64,000 nt of DNA from Darksidea phi (GCA_030770425.1 JASJFT010000106.1:89364-153363); one strand, 5' to 3'; positions 10,137-21,189 are shown, numbered from the stretch's first letter. The notes: generated by a model from the sequence alone, not told the origin. Translations and numbers: made by a program.

Positions 10137-12172
10137 GGAATATCACAATTGGTTGTACTGTGTAGATAGGGCTGAACTATCTAGGGCGTTCGTTACCCCC
10201 TATATCCGCTCTCGATCGTGGATGAGACGCATCTCCCCGCTTATAATCCAACTACGCGAACTGCGTCCATATATATTCTGCCACGATTTTAAGCCGGGTA
10301 ACGGACGTAGGAAGAAGTATGAGTTAAAGTTCACGCTCAAAACTGGTAAGAGTTGTACCATATCTAGCCCGATACGGCTGCTGCTTATGGAATTTTCTAG
10401 ATGCCGACCAGTTCATGGAATTATGGCGTAATATTCGAATAGCCCCGCAGGCACTCGTGGGGGCGCGAGATGGGGTGAGTGATGCCGCAGGTCGAAGAGC
10501 TAGCTGAGTGGATGGGTAGAGCGATCGATAAGACTGTAGAGGACGAAGGACGGAGGACGGAGGATAGAGTACAAGGCTTCGTTTTTATAGAAAGTTGAGT
10601 AGGTAGTATGTCACGTTTTTAGCTACTCTCAAGTCTAGTAGACTACTATCGCTACCGCTTGATATTATAGTACGTACTACGCCCTCTCAATAAGGCTCGG
10701 AACGTCATACTATAATACCTTACCTTTTTAGTTATTCCGCGAGCTTAACGACGCGATGGCTACTACTTATTCGGTAATATTCAACTAGAATAAATACTAC
10801 TATATCTAGATATAGTAAACGAAAGCCATGAATAATAGAGCATATTTCGTCCAGGGATACTATTTCCTCTGCATAAAAGTATAGTTTTACTACGTAGACT
10901 TTATGATTTTGGTAAATTAGCTCGTTATTAGATTGCTTAGTGATGCATTATTTAGGAATTGAAATTATATACTATAGATGCCTATGCATTATCATACGTC
11001 GCAACGATAACGGCCCCTACGTCCTCACTAACACAATTCTTCCCGGCTTATCAACAAGGGCTCGTAAGTCTTATCAACCTAACAAACCAAAATTTGGTCA
11101 TCATCACGCAGCAGCACAGTTTGGGTCATGGGGAAGTAATTTCCCCTGCTCCGGATATGAAAATACTTCCCATTCCATTTAAGCTAAAATGCACCCCTCG
11201 CTGGGGTCCGCACCCGTGTTCGATTCCGCGAGAAACCCTGGCTCCCATTATTTTTCTCGAAATGCGAAAATGAGTCATGGATACATGTTTTTGCGACCGA
11301 AAGCCGGAGTGGGGGAATGACGCAATTATAACGTTCGGCTCTTTCGTCGAAAATTTCGTGCGCTGATGATACAGCCACCATTCCCGTTCGCGTGCGTGAT
11401 GTCCGGGGCTTGCCCATATTCTCTATCAGCATTTCCCCCCTTCCTTTCGGAGCGCGGAAGTAACACCTAGTTGTTAGTCCGTATCAAACACCTCCTTCGG
11501 CCTGACTAAGACCCCTTCATCGATGGCGTCGTCGTCACAGTAACATCTGGGGTGGAGATCGAAATATATAGTACGTCCCGTTTTCGCTGCGACGAGGGCG
11601 GGATCGTGGATGCGGCATTCGCTGGTGCAGCGCTATGGGCTTGGCCATTTTTGGGCGAGAGTGGTGTGGAAGAGGAGGGTTGAGCTGTGGAGTTTCATTG
11701 TAGAGATGGTGGAGAGATGGTGGAGAGATGGGAAAGAGTGGCTGTACGACGAGGCAGAAAGGTGGTTAAGAGTAGTGAACTGGAACCGTGAAATAGTTAC
11801 TGTTCGAAAAATGCGATACATTTAACAAATCCTCCTTCATATTCCCAAATCAGAACCACATGGCCTGCAATCCCCTCCGATCCAACCTCGTACATACCTT
11901 GCTCCTGTGCGTCACTAGCCCTGCACAATCAGCAAAACTCTATTTTAGCCGAACAGGCGGATCGCCGATTCTTGCCAATTTTAGCCCCGCCCGCGCGCTG
12001 ATATCCCCAAATGCTTTCAGTAATGATGGGGTCACCGAGCAATTTTGCCCCTATGGCCAGAGGATGTTCTTCGGATCTGCTGTACAGTAGCTGCGGTAAC
12101 GTTGATAATCCTCCCGGCCCATGTACGCGATCGTCAGATCACGAAGAGGTCAGCATGGACGGGCGGGGACCT
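10137..12172. other. Gene-poor stretch
   Basis: Only short frames, none with recognisable domains. It contains the LTR fragment at about 10640-10800 (listed separately), TA-rich DNA to about 10980, and short GGAGAGATGGT repeats near 11700. Nothing here supports a gene. Confidence 0.45.
10640..10800 (+). repeat. LTR-type repeat fragment, mutated
   Basis: CTATCGCTACCGCTTGATAT, TACGCCCTC, TACCTTTTTAGTTATTCCGC and GACGCGATGGCTACTACT match the repeat at 59595-59935 in order. TA-biased changes from that copy suggest RIP-type decay. Confidence 0.6.
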
Positions 12173-12427
12173 ACAAGGGGGGATCATGAACGGGCGAGCC
12201 CGCTGTTCTGTGGCAAAAGGCCCGTGCATGGAAGCTGCGAGAATCAAATACCTTGTTTTATAAGCGTTTTGCTACTAAATTCCGTGCTATTCCTCTATAA
12301 TACTCTATAAGTAGATGAGAATAGAATGTAATTCTGCGTATAATAGATATAGAAAACGGCATAGCGTAAGCACTCGGTGGCGCTCGGGCAAACCCTCGGG
12401 CTCGCCCGTTCATGTTACCCCCTTGTG
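12173..12427. mobile_element. MITE-like inverted-repeat element, about 255 bp
   Basis: ACAAGGGGGGATCATGAACG on the left and, reverse complemented, ACAAGGGGGTAACATGAACG on the right are continued in both arms by GGCGAGCCCG. The interior is TA-rich and non-coding. I could not assign a clear target duplication. It lies about 220 bases upstream of the P450 start codon. Confidence 0.65.
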
Positions 12428-12648
12428 CCTCCTGCGCAAACGGTGAATGGAGGTCTTTGATATTAGTGGCAAAATAGGTGGGTCAGCTCGTTTATGCCGA
12501 CCCTCTCAAACCGACTCAGCTGACTCGGCGAAGACACCCACTCACCTTCTCCCACGGGTGGGTATTTAGGCTGCGTGACGAGCCAACCCCGCATTGCACT
12601 TTTCTACATTATTCCAAATCGTCGCGGCTTCACTATAGCATAACTAAC

Positions 12649-14307
12649 ATGCTGTTGTCTCTTGCGCTCGCTCCGCTCGCTCTCGTCGCGGCTGTTCGCT
12701 GCTACCATCTGGCCAGGAACTACATCGCTGCCCGCAAATTCGGCCTTCCAATAATTCTACTCCCTGTCTCCTTTGAAGACGTGTGGTGGATTCCTCTTCG
12801 ACCCCTGTTCTCCTGGGTCGAACTCCTTCCGTTTGGTCTCGGTAGTTGGTATGTATACACGGAAATGGGTTGGCCGACGGTGGACGGCGACAGGACCGTG
12901 TCACGGCTCGGCGAGAATTTCGTCCTTTGCTCGCCGCAAAGCAATGTGATTATAACCTGCTACCCTCCCGGGATTGATCAAGTCGTTAAAAACCATGACA
13001 ATTGGCCTCAACCTGAAGCGCAGTCCCAGCTATTCGTTTTCTATGGTCAGAATGTCTTGTCCACAAATGGCGCCGACTGGCAAAGGCACCGCAGGATTAC
13101 TGCATCGGTATTCAACGAGCATAGCATGAATCAAGTCTGGAATGTGTCCATTGAACGAGCTACCGATCTCGACCTTGCTGGAGAGAATGCTCGCACGCTC
13201 AGCCGCATTCGCTCCACTTTTGACGTGCTTGCCATGGAGATTCTTACCGTGGTTGGCTTTGGTCAAATCCCAGCCCTGACTACAGTCCTGCCTGGTCATC
13301 GGGAATCGCTGATACAAAGCTTGAGCACCATCTTGCGACACGTCCTCCTGTCTGTCATGTTCAATGGCATCAAAGCACCCGACTTTCTTTTGCCTGGAGT
13401 ACTTCGACGCTTGAAAGTCTCCGTCGCAGAATTTAGGTTATACATGGAAGAATTGGTCCTCCATCAGATGCAACTCTCAAGAAAGGAGAAGTCCCAACCT
13501 CGAGCGGCTAGCCTTCTGGAAGCCATGGTGAATGCCAATGAAGCGGAGAAGCAACCACTCCAGACACCGACTGCTAGGCGCTCCTATCTAACCGAGTCCG
13601 AGCTTTATGGCAATCTGTTTATCTTCAATATCGCGGGTTTTGAAACGACGGCTTCAACCATGACCTTTGCCCTCGCGTTCCTCGCTGCACACCCTAATAT
13701 TCAAGAATGGTTGGTTGAAGAAGTCGACAGGTACTACGGGACGTCTCCAGACCGCAACTATGCTGCCATCTACCCAAAATTGGTCCGTTGCCTTGCGTTC
13801 ATGTACGAAACTCTCCGGTTGGCAGGCCCTGCACCAATGATCTTACGATCACCGATAGTCTCGAAAGAACTTCCAATCACGACGTCTAGCGGCAGTACCA
13901 CGCTTACAGTGAATCCCGGCACACTTGTCGGCATCCACCCCTGTGGCGTCCATCTCTCGCCCCGCTGGGGTGTCGACGCGCAAAAGTTCAATCCAAAGCG
14001 CTTCGTGTCGACTTCAGAAGCCGGGGGCGAGAATATAGTAGTGCCAGAGACGGCCGTGTACTTACCGTGGATGTTCGGCCCGCGCGTTTGTCCCGGCAAG
14101 AAATTCAGTCAAGTTGAATTCGTCGCCATGCTCGCACAGATCCTTTCGGGGTACCGCGTCGAGGTGCTAAGATATGATGGAGAGAGCGACGACGTTGCAA
14201 GGGCGAGGTTGATGAGAGTGCTGGACGATAAGTATTACAACATCAGTGCGCATCTGAAGCGACCGGAAGCTGCAGGAATACGATTTATTCAGCGTGGTAT
14301 ATTGTAA
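12649..14307 (+). CDS. Cytochrome P450 monooxygenase, single exon
   Basis: An uninterrupted frame of 552 residues starts at the ATG at 12649. The same frame is open further upstream, but the membrane anchor MLLSLALAPLALVAA begins here. P450 marks are the I-helix AGFETT (329-334), ExxR in ETLR (387-390) and the heme-ligand loop FGPRVCPG with Cys481. An ER-bound, haem-thiolate, NADPH-reductase-dependent oxygenase is expected; the substrate cannot be read from the sequence. No introns are needed, unusual beside its intron-rich neighbours. It stands alone between repeats, 1.9 kb from a divergent-family C6 regulator gene, and might be controlled by it, but that is only proximity. Confidence 0.92.
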   Translation: MLLSLALAPLALVAAVRCYHLARNYIAARKFGLPIILLPVSFEDVWWIPLRPLFSWVELLPFGLGSWYVYTEMGWPTVDGDRTVSRLGENFVLCSPQSNVIITCYPPGIDQVVKNHDNWPQPEAQSQLFVFYGQNVLSTNGADWQRHRRITASVFNEHSMNQVWNVSIERATDLDLAGENARTLSRIRSTFDVLAMEILTVVGFGQIPALTTVLPGHRESLIQSLSTILRHVLLSVMFNGIKAPDFLLPGVLRRLKVSVAEFRLYMEELVLHQMQLSRKEKSQPRAASLLEAMVNANEAEKQPLQTPTARRSYLTESELYGNLFIFNIAGFETTASTMTFALAFLAAHPNIQEWLVEEVDRYYGTSPDRNYAAIYPKLVRCLAFMYETLRLAGPAPMILRSPIVSKELPITTSSGSTTLTVNPGTLVGIHPCGVHLSPRWGVDAQKFNPKRFVSTSEAGGENIVVPETAVYLPWMFGPRVCPGKKFSQVEFVAMLAQILSGYRVEVLRYDGESDDVARARLMRVLDDKYYNISAHLKRPEAAGIRFIQRGIL

Positions 14308-16195
14308 AGCTGGAGGCAGAACGTTTTATGTTAAAGTTCTCTTTAGGCTGTATGTTTTCGCTTTTCTTTTTATTTTCGCATTAAGAACATTTCTCCAGCC
14401 ATAATGTGGGCTACTACGAGTCTTGTCTTCATGCCCGGATCCGAATACGGTAGCGCGCAATGGTAGTCAGCGCAGCGTTTAGGTAGAGCCGAACATGCTG
14501 TTATCACCACCCTGGCCGTGCTTTATATTTTCTGGCACAGGATTCTAACCTTAGCATTTTCTAGTTACACTGTCACCAAGTGCTGACGACGTCTTGTTAT
14601 CAAGTGCCAATTGAGTCGCGTCATCGGGTACTGATGAAGGCGAACATCTCGGCTTTGCGGGCATGCGGCGCACGATACAATTCAGCCGCAGAGGTTGAGG
14701 ATCCTTTTGTATACTGTGATTGATGAGTCCATGAGCAACGCCAACCAAGTGCACCGAGCAACGACATGGGAACGAGGCCAGGCGGCGTAGCTTGCAGGTA
14801 ATTTGAATGGTTGAGAGCCTCATTCTATATAAGAGAAGTCATTTTGACTGCGCCCTTATTTCATGTTTAAGACGGCGAACACGACACGGCGTACCAATAT
14901 GGTATAGGCGATAGGCCCTATGACCTAAGCATGGCTGGAAGCCGATCATAGCTCCCGCATGCTTCCAGCCTTACATTTCTAGCCTGCAATCATCTTACGC
15001 GTCCATTACCCAGCTTTGCTCCGGCACACTTTTCTGGCGCAGGTTTTTAACTCGGCGGGCCCGTGAAGCCAATGGTTTATCTCGGTAAGCCCGATCCGAC
15101 GCACTTTCGAGCCGTAATACTTGACAGCTTTACTACGGATGTGAGCATAAAACTCGGCGATTAGCTACCGCTGTCGTAATGCGTTCGAAGCGATTAGCGA
15201 TCGGTCTGATTATTGGTGAGTAGCGATCCCTTCTGCTCAACGACATTAAGCTCTAGCTCTAGATACTGTACCGCCTCGCATCCAATGTCGACGTGCACGC
15301 TATGACGGCCGATCATGTCGCCAAAGTTCAAACATCTCATGTAGCTCGTCGGCACAAGCCCAAAATTCCGCAACAAATACGCCGACGATAATGGAACAGT
15401 TACAAAGTTGATTGTGTGCGAGGTTAGAATAGGCAATCCCAATGGTGGCGCTCAATGCTGAAGACCAGGCAGGAAGGATATCGATGTAAACTATAAAGGG
15501 CCTGAGGTTCCAGGTACATGTGAAAGAGAGATTAATCGCCGACCGCCTGTACACTGTCATGACTGGTATCGTATTTGCGCTCGAGGCTAAACCTGGACCT
15601 AGCGACATGATGGTATGGCTGGACGAGCACTCACCCAACTCGGCCACCCAACGACTACTACCAGTGCAGCAGCTTGCCAGCAACAAAGGCACGGACTGGG
15701 TGGCAATTTTGAGACAGCGACACTTCCTATATAGACAATAGGTGTTGTCGCACCTTTGGATTAGCTTTGCCGACTCCGTAACCTCACCTTTAGGGCGGAG
15801 AAATATCAGGTCATTAAAGGACTAGATGGACACTATGCCATTTTGGCTTTCCGAAAGGCATACCGGTATGCCTAACGCGCTATTGGCGACAATATATCCT
15901 TTTCTCCGTGAGGCCGGGGAACGCATTTGAACAATAATTTTAAAGTCACTGCTTTAAGTTTACGCCAGCGCAATATTATATATTTAGCCGTTGACCGCTT
16001 TCTGGTCCTCAGCGTAGTGTTGATGAGCTATGAAAAGAGCGGGCCAGCCGTCTGAGTTTTGCGAAAATGGTATTGTTTCTTCTAGGCGACAAGGCTGCTT
16101 TTACAAGGGCTACAATCGTTCCTGTTTACAGTCGATGTGCATGCTGTTGCGAGTTTACTTGGCAGGACAAATCACACCTCTCGGTTGCCCCCACA
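14308..16195. other. Gene-poor stretch between P450 and C6 regulator
   Basis: Short frames around 15194-15741 on both strands read moderately protein-like (for example HVDIGCEAVQYLELELNVVE on the minus strand) but have no start, splice or domain support. They may be remnants. No repeats with clear ends were seen. Confidence 0.35.
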
Positions 16196-17970
16196 TCATA
16201 AAACGAACCATTCCTCCCATTGTGAGTCTAGCCGTCTCCTCGTGTCGAAATTCATAACATGGCTCTTTGCCCAATCTGCGAACGAGAATGCCACCCAAAA
16301 CCCGCCTTTGTCATCCATATCTCCATCAATATCGGAGCCCAAAAGTCGTGAAGATCCCACCGGCCATCCGGTCTCAGGATCAACATTTTGCTCCTCGATC
16401 TCGATGCAGCGTCTTGCGACGGCTGCATGTTGTTCCGCATCCCATAGTGCCTCGCGGGGCGGATTTAGTTCAAGTAGTGATACTGCTTCTCGGCGTGTGG
16501 TGGGACAACGACAGCGCGTCGCCACGTAATTGAGGCTTGGGATGAGTGATACTTCGAAAGTGAAGTTGGAGGCTGCCTGGCTGGCCTTCATTGAGGATGG
16601 TTTCGATGTTGCAGTGTCGTTTGTAAGATCCATCGAGTTGAGAAGAACCTTGGCGTGGTGGTTTATAGCTTTGAAGCTTGCGATATGAGCATCGTAGGGA
16701 ATTTGGCACATCTCCGTTGCGCAAGCTACCCCAATGTAGATGGGATAATACATTAATAGTATGGCGTTTGCGTAGATCTTGTCTTCCTTTGACAGCCGCC
16801 CTTGTCGTTCGAGTAGTTGGAAGGATCTGTACCAAGAATTATGGCATTGGAGAAGCTCCGCTTGGGTTCTCAATCCTTCGGAAGTGATGGGTATACGCAA
16901 AAAGAGTTTCTGGCCCCAATCCCGTATGAAAAGGATGGATGCGTTCCGAAGCTGAGTACTAGCGGCCTGAGCTTCGGTAATGCTCGCGAAAGCTTGTTCC
17001 GGATAGCTCTGTGGACGTGGCGTTAGAACCTCGTAGATGCCAAAAGATTGAATGGGGTAGCTCTGGGGACCTGTAATTGAAACGTCGAAGATGTCCGGCA
17101 CACTCATCCCGAATAGGAGAGCAGCCGTCATGGTTCGGTGGAACATTGACACGATGTTATGCTGAATCATCGAGTCCCTGGTGCTCCGATCGAATAGTAA
17201 CTTGAACCCGCATTTGAGATGTGTGAATGCGGTATGGTAGTCGCCCCTTACAAATTCGATGCAGACAAATAGCAAGCATGCAACTAGTCCAACCTCTGGA
17301 GAAAAAGAGGGCTCAGCCATACGCTCGACCAGACTACGTAGAGCCTTGTTGTAATGATGAAACAGGGTTTTGTGTTGGTGGTCGGCTGCAAACCTCGCAC
17401 GAGCATGCTTCAAGCTCCCGGGCTCTGTCTTGTGTAGGTAGCCTAGAGCAATCAATGCATGGCGGATAGACGGCTCTGACTGGGCCAACTGGAGCGTGGT
17501 ACGAGACCAGAACCCCTCGTCGAATTTGCTCGATAGAGTCCGTCTCGCGCAGTGGTGGTAGAACTCTAGGTAATGAATGCTTTCGCCGGCCTCCAAGAGC
17601 ATAGTGTTTGAATAGCGGAATATTGGGGGGCTAATGTAAGTCAAGGGTTTTGATTGGATAGCTTTGACTGGGGCATAACCGTCACATGTACGCCCTGCCT
17701 TGGTACACCTATGCGCATCAGAAGATGGATCTCCCATGGGTCTGCAGGACGTACTTCGAACAAGCCGGCTTCCCTTCATCACACCTCACATGCCGTAGCC
17801 TAGATATGTTAGCCAACTACACAACGCATGGTGAGGACCACAATAGAGTCCATTTCATGGTGAACATACTTGCACGTAATGCAGCCAGTTTTCACTTTGG
17901 CGCCGTACCTGCGCGTCTTCTTCAAGGTGGGAAACTCGAGAACCGTTACTCCGGCCTGCAATTTCTCCAT
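16196..17970 (-). CDS. Zn(II)2Cys6 transcription factor
   Basis: Three exons on the minus strand, 17970-17870, 17799-17755 and 17708-16196, join in phase to 552 residues. The two small 5' exons and the start of the third assemble the zinc cluster: C30-x2-C33-x6-C40-x6-C47-x2-C50-x6-C57, with the basic stretch KLRHVRC. The third exon alone begins mid-motif and looks headless unless the introns (GTATGT and GTACGT donors) are recognised. The rest fits the fungal-specific regulatory domain of the PF11951 kind (EFYHHCARRTLSS; IRHALIALGYLH). Nuclear regulator; targets unknown. It is transcribed toward the P450 gene. Confidence 0.9.
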
Positions 17971-18742
17971 ATCTCCTTGGATTTTCACCGCGTGAGGCTG
18001 GGGTGGCTAAGGGGTCGTGGTGGCTGTTCCGTTGTGCAGAGGTCGATTCCGAAGGATGCGACATCAGGGGTGGACGATACGTGAAATTGGGCCCACCCTT
18101 CTAATCTATTTTGGGACATCCGAAGGCACGGAGCCATGACGAAGAACACGTGACGCTTACGAGCCGGCCAATCAACGACGGTCAAGAGCGAAACGCTAGT
18201 GTGAATGAGGAATTGTACGAGGGATTGGGGGCCTAATGTGACTTAGAAATAATCGTCTGGCACAATGCTGGATGGGATGTTGCTCCTTTGACTCCGCCTA
18301 ACTCTCGTTCAAAAGCATCTGTCGTTCGCTCCATTACCTTTCCTTCGCTGCATCTATTTAGTATTTGAGTTTGTGTTTGGAACGCACGCAGAATAGCAAG
18401 TCTCGACCATCTTACAGTTATACTCAGCAATTGGACCCTCTTGGCTTTCGTTTCCACTATCCAGCTCTGAAGATTTTCAGACCACACGTCCACCAATTAG
18501 TACGCGCATCCCAACGAAGAGAATTCCTGAACATCGTGTGCCATTTATTCCGCCTAGGAATTTGGTTTTGTTGCATTGCCCACTGACATCTTTGTTAGAA
18601 CAGAAAAGACAAGATCCGATCTCTAACCCTTCGTACTCTTGTTCCCGAACGAACCGCACAGATACTACCATCGCTCATTTTGGTCGCTCCGGTTTCGACA
18701 CCCCACCTTGTTATTCTCGTTCACACATCACGAACTGCCGCC
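17971..18742. promoter_or_regulatory. Divergent intergenic region between C6 regulator and small membrane protein
   Basis: The two flanking genes are transcribed away from each other, so this stretch should hold both promoters and 5' leaders. A pyrimidine-rich run with several short CT tracts precedes the rightward start at 18743. No TATA box or operator can be assigned with confidence. Confidence 0.4.
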
Positions 18743-19015
18743 ATGTCTCCTATCATGAAGCGCGACAACATGGGCTACAGTATCCCACCTATGGCCATTG
18801 TCGTATTGTGCCTGTGCGGCTCCGGCATCCTATTAGTCATGTGCTACGCTGCATCACGGCTCTTCATGTCCTCCGACAGCGGTAATGGTATCAAGCCTCT
18901 GACGACGGACCAACATGAATACATGGCAACTGTTCGGGCCCGGAACCTAGATTCGTTGGCGTCCGAGGCGCATCGAAGTGTATATGGACATAAGGCGAAG
19001 GCTGCTATGGAGTGA
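18743..19015 (+). CDS. Small single-pass membrane protein
   Basis: An intronless 90-residue frame starts at 18743 in a good context (GCCGCCATGT). One strong membrane helix, PMAIVVLCLCGSGILLVMCY (about residues 16-36), is followed by a polar tail (QHEYMATVRARNLDSLASEA). I believe similar small proteins are conserved in Pleosporales, but the function is unknown. The frame is open upstream to 18680; the internal ATG is preferred because of its Kozak-like context and because the helix follows it closely. Confidence 0.7.
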   Translation: MSPIMKRDNMGYSIPPMAIVVLCLCGSGILLVMCYAASRLFMSSDSGNGIKPLTTDQHEYMATVRARNLDSLASEAHRSVYGHKAKAAME

Positions 19016-19847
19016 AGGAGGACGCGAGAGATTGGACAGAAACAGCGTTTTGAAATACTGGTGAAGGATGGAATCGAAATGCAGGTGCTAAGGCTGTTGC
19101 TGGGTGGAAGAAGGTGCGCTGCATCCTGGCTGGGGGAAGGTCGCTCGTCAAATTGGTGTTCATAAGGGAGGCTGTGGCGGTAGAATAGTACAACGCAATG
19201 TCTTTAATGTCATGCTACAGTACTACCATAACGTTTTGAATGACAAGAAGGATTTGATGCGCCACAGCCCAATGTGCACCCCCGAAACGGCGATTGTTAG
19301 CATAAATATAGACGACCTTCCTGTACGCACCCTTACTATTGACAGTGAAGTAACACGGCCTGCGTAATTTGAGAGCAACAATTGGTCGCGTCCAGTTAGT
19401 GGTAGGTGGCGGCTATAAGCTTTATCTTGTCCGGTGAACGGCTGCCTTACTCAAAAGGAGATCCACGGTAGACATAGCGTGTGCACCATATACGCAATTC
19501 ATGTGCATCACCTCTACAGCACAGATAGGATTCATGAACTTTGCACTTCCGCTAGCACGCTTCCCTCGTTGTTACAGCCTTTCTAGATCGGCTTGCTCCC
19601 ATGGTTTGCTGTTGACCGTGGCTAGCTTTGCATAAAGTTGCGCATCGCGGACCGGTCTTTGGGTCGGAGAGATATGTAGTTGTAATGTCCGTCAAGATTG
19701 GTGTACGGAGAAGGGGGAGGCGTGCTTCACTGTTCGTAATTAACGCCATCTTTCGAAGAGCTTCATGACGACGCGGCAGTGCGGATGATGTAAGCCATCA
19801 CCTACCACTTTCATCTCAAACTCGAACGAACGCCAAAAATACTCGAT
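19016..19847. other. Intergenic, no gene supported
   Basis: Short frames only. Sequence composition is unremarkable and no repeat ends were recognised. Confidence 0.4.
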
Positions 19848-20160
19848 ATGACCACAAAGAAACTGGAGTCGAATTCTTCAGGCGTTAAGAAAATTGTCGT
19901 CTCGAACGAAGAAGTGCGCCAGGAGGCTTCCTTTGGCGGCGGATGCGGCGCTTCCTGCACAGCAAAAGGCAACCGAGCTGAAAAATGCAGCAACCGGCGC
20001 CGGCGACGCAGACGCACGCCAAAAGGCGACAGAGCAAGCAATTGACGAGCAAATCGAAGCTGAATCCTTTTAAAAAAAACCGCACAGTATGTCCGCTCCG
20101 GCACGTTTCAAGGCCTCGCAATGGGAACCGGCCTACTCTATAACACTTACGCGTTGCGTG
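19848..20160 (+). pseudogene. Frame-broken remnant of a small basic/acidic protein gene
   Basis: Three coding-like segments follow each other in different frames. MTTKKLESNSSGVKKIVVSN starts at 19848. After a shift, a segment including LPAQQKATELKNA and QAIDEQIEAESF follows, ending at a TAA inside TTTTAAAAAAAA. After a second shift, TAQYVRSGTFQGLAMGTG follows. Indels near the A-run and earlier could explain this. The last segment runs into the 179-bp repeat starting at 20134, so the 3' end may have been cut by that repeat. Family not recognised. Confidence 0.4.
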
Positions 20161-20565
20161 TGTGTGGGAGCTGAGAATGGCCTTTGCCGCCGGCTCGCTT
20201 ATTTAACCAATCAGGCGCAACTTCACGTGTATATCCATTTTCCCGCTTTTCTGTGTGCGTAGGTTGTGTGATGGGCTGGCACCTGAGGTGCTCAAGCATA
20301 GCTAGGTGCTTCGGCCACCCGCCCTGCTAGGGGCTATCCAACTGCGCCGCGCGCCTTACAAAAGGATACGTTTTGATCTGATCTCTAAATCCCACAGATC
20401 AACTAGCTATATAGGGGAGGCCCCGCCCAGCAGGCTCTCTGCGCGCCGGCTTAGCCGCCTAGCGCCAGGCCTGGAAGCTGATGCCAAGGGCTAGGCAAAG
20501 CCTAGCCCATAACAGGTTGGAGGATTTACCTATTTTTTTTTGTTGCTCTAGGTTGTAGAAGCGCT
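20134..20565. repeat. 179-bp direct repeat, left copy, split by a small insertion
   Basis: TACTCTATAACACTTACGCG at the left and GTTGTAGAAGCGCT at the right delimit a unit that recurs intact at 20811-20989. This copy is interrupted by the insertion at 20266-20513 plus one copy of its 5-bp duplication. Once these are removed, both copies are 179 bases and nearly identical. The unit contains a CCAAT word (AACCAATCAGG) and CACGTG, but I see no coding potential. Confidence 0.85.
20266..20513. mobile_element. 248-bp insertion with 5-bp target duplication
   Basis: The insertion is flanked by AGGTT at 20261-20265 and 20514-20518, and the undisrupted sister repeat at 20811 shows the empty site with one AGGTT. 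The ends are imperfectly inverted: GTGTGATGGGCTGG against GTTATGGGCTAGG. The interior is non-coding. It is a young-looking non-autonomous DNA element, dated as later than the 179-bp duplication. Confidence 0.75.
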
Positions 20566-20812
20566 TAGAGATAAAAAAGCAAAAAAAAGTAATGATCGTG
20601 CCAGGGGTCGAACCTGGAATCTCTTGATTACTGTAGAATCGTAGTCTACGAGGAGATTAGAAATGTTATAGGAATAAAGTACACCTATAGACTTACCAAG
20701 CGCCTTGCCATTGGGCCACACGACCGATTTTTATTGATGGAAATACTTCAATAATTATAATATATAACCTACCAGAAATTGCTTGATCCAGATTAGCGAT
20801 CATGTGGGGTTA
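20562..20812. repeat. 251-bp tRNA-bearing inverted repeat, left copy
   Basis: Reverse complemented, this segment matches 35067-35317 over 251 bases with eight substitutions and no gaps. It contains the tRNA-Arg gene, 87 bases of 5' flank and 31 bases of 3' flank including the T-run. Its borders coincide within a few bases with the junctions to the two 179-bp direct repeats. Confidence 0.93.
20593..20725 (-). tRNA. tRNA-Arg (anticodon ACG) with two introns
   Basis: Read on the minus strand, the acceptor stem GGTCGTG pairs with CACGATC, box A is TGGCCCAATGG and box B is GGTTCGACCCC; an eight-T terminator follows. The anticodon arm CTTGA-CTACGAA-TCAAG is interrupted twice. One interruption is a 10-nt intron one base after the anticodon (20638-20629), the canonical tRNA intron position. 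The other is a 51-nt insertion (20696-20646) between the fourth and fifth bases of the 5' anticodon stem. That insertion starts GTAAGT, contains TCTAATC and ends TAG. Removing both leaves a 72-nt cloverleaf with perfect stems. Whether the 51-nt piece is removed by the spliceosome, by the tRNA endonuclease, or not at all is unknown. Confidence 0.85.
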
Positions 20813-20989
20813 CTCTATAACACTTACGCGTTGCGTGTGTGTGGGAGCTGAGAATGGCCTTTGCCGCCGGCTCGCTTATTCAACCAATCAGGCGCAACTT
20901 CACGTGTATATCCATTTTCCCGCTTTTCTGTGTGCGTAGGTTGGAGGATTTACCTATTTTTTTTTGTTGCTCTAGGTTGTAGAAGCGCT
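20811..20989. repeat. 179-bp direct repeat, right copy, uninterrupted
   Basis: Same unit as 20134-20565 but intact, so it defines the empty site of the 248-bp insertion. The two copies flank the tRNA segment directly. Confidence 0.88.
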
Positions 20990-21189
20990 ACTCTATTATG
21001 TGTTACTTATAAAATCCAAAAATAATAATAATAATAACACCTACGTGCTGCAACTCCTGCAATATTGGTAGTTTACTGAGAAGAAGGGAGGGGGGTCCAT
21101 TTCCGGCCCCTAAGCCTGAGCAGTCCCACTACAGGGATATGCGTCCACCAAATTTTGGAGGAAGGGACCATACATGATCTGAAAAATAA

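Noticed and set aside
11195..11240. tRNA suggested by GTTCGATTCC near 11218
   Set aside because: The flanking bases do not pair as a T-arm within a cloverleaf, and there is no box A.
14551..15741. Genes on either strand between P450 and C6 regulator
   Set aside because: Frames are short, overlap on opposite strands and have no start, splice or domain support.
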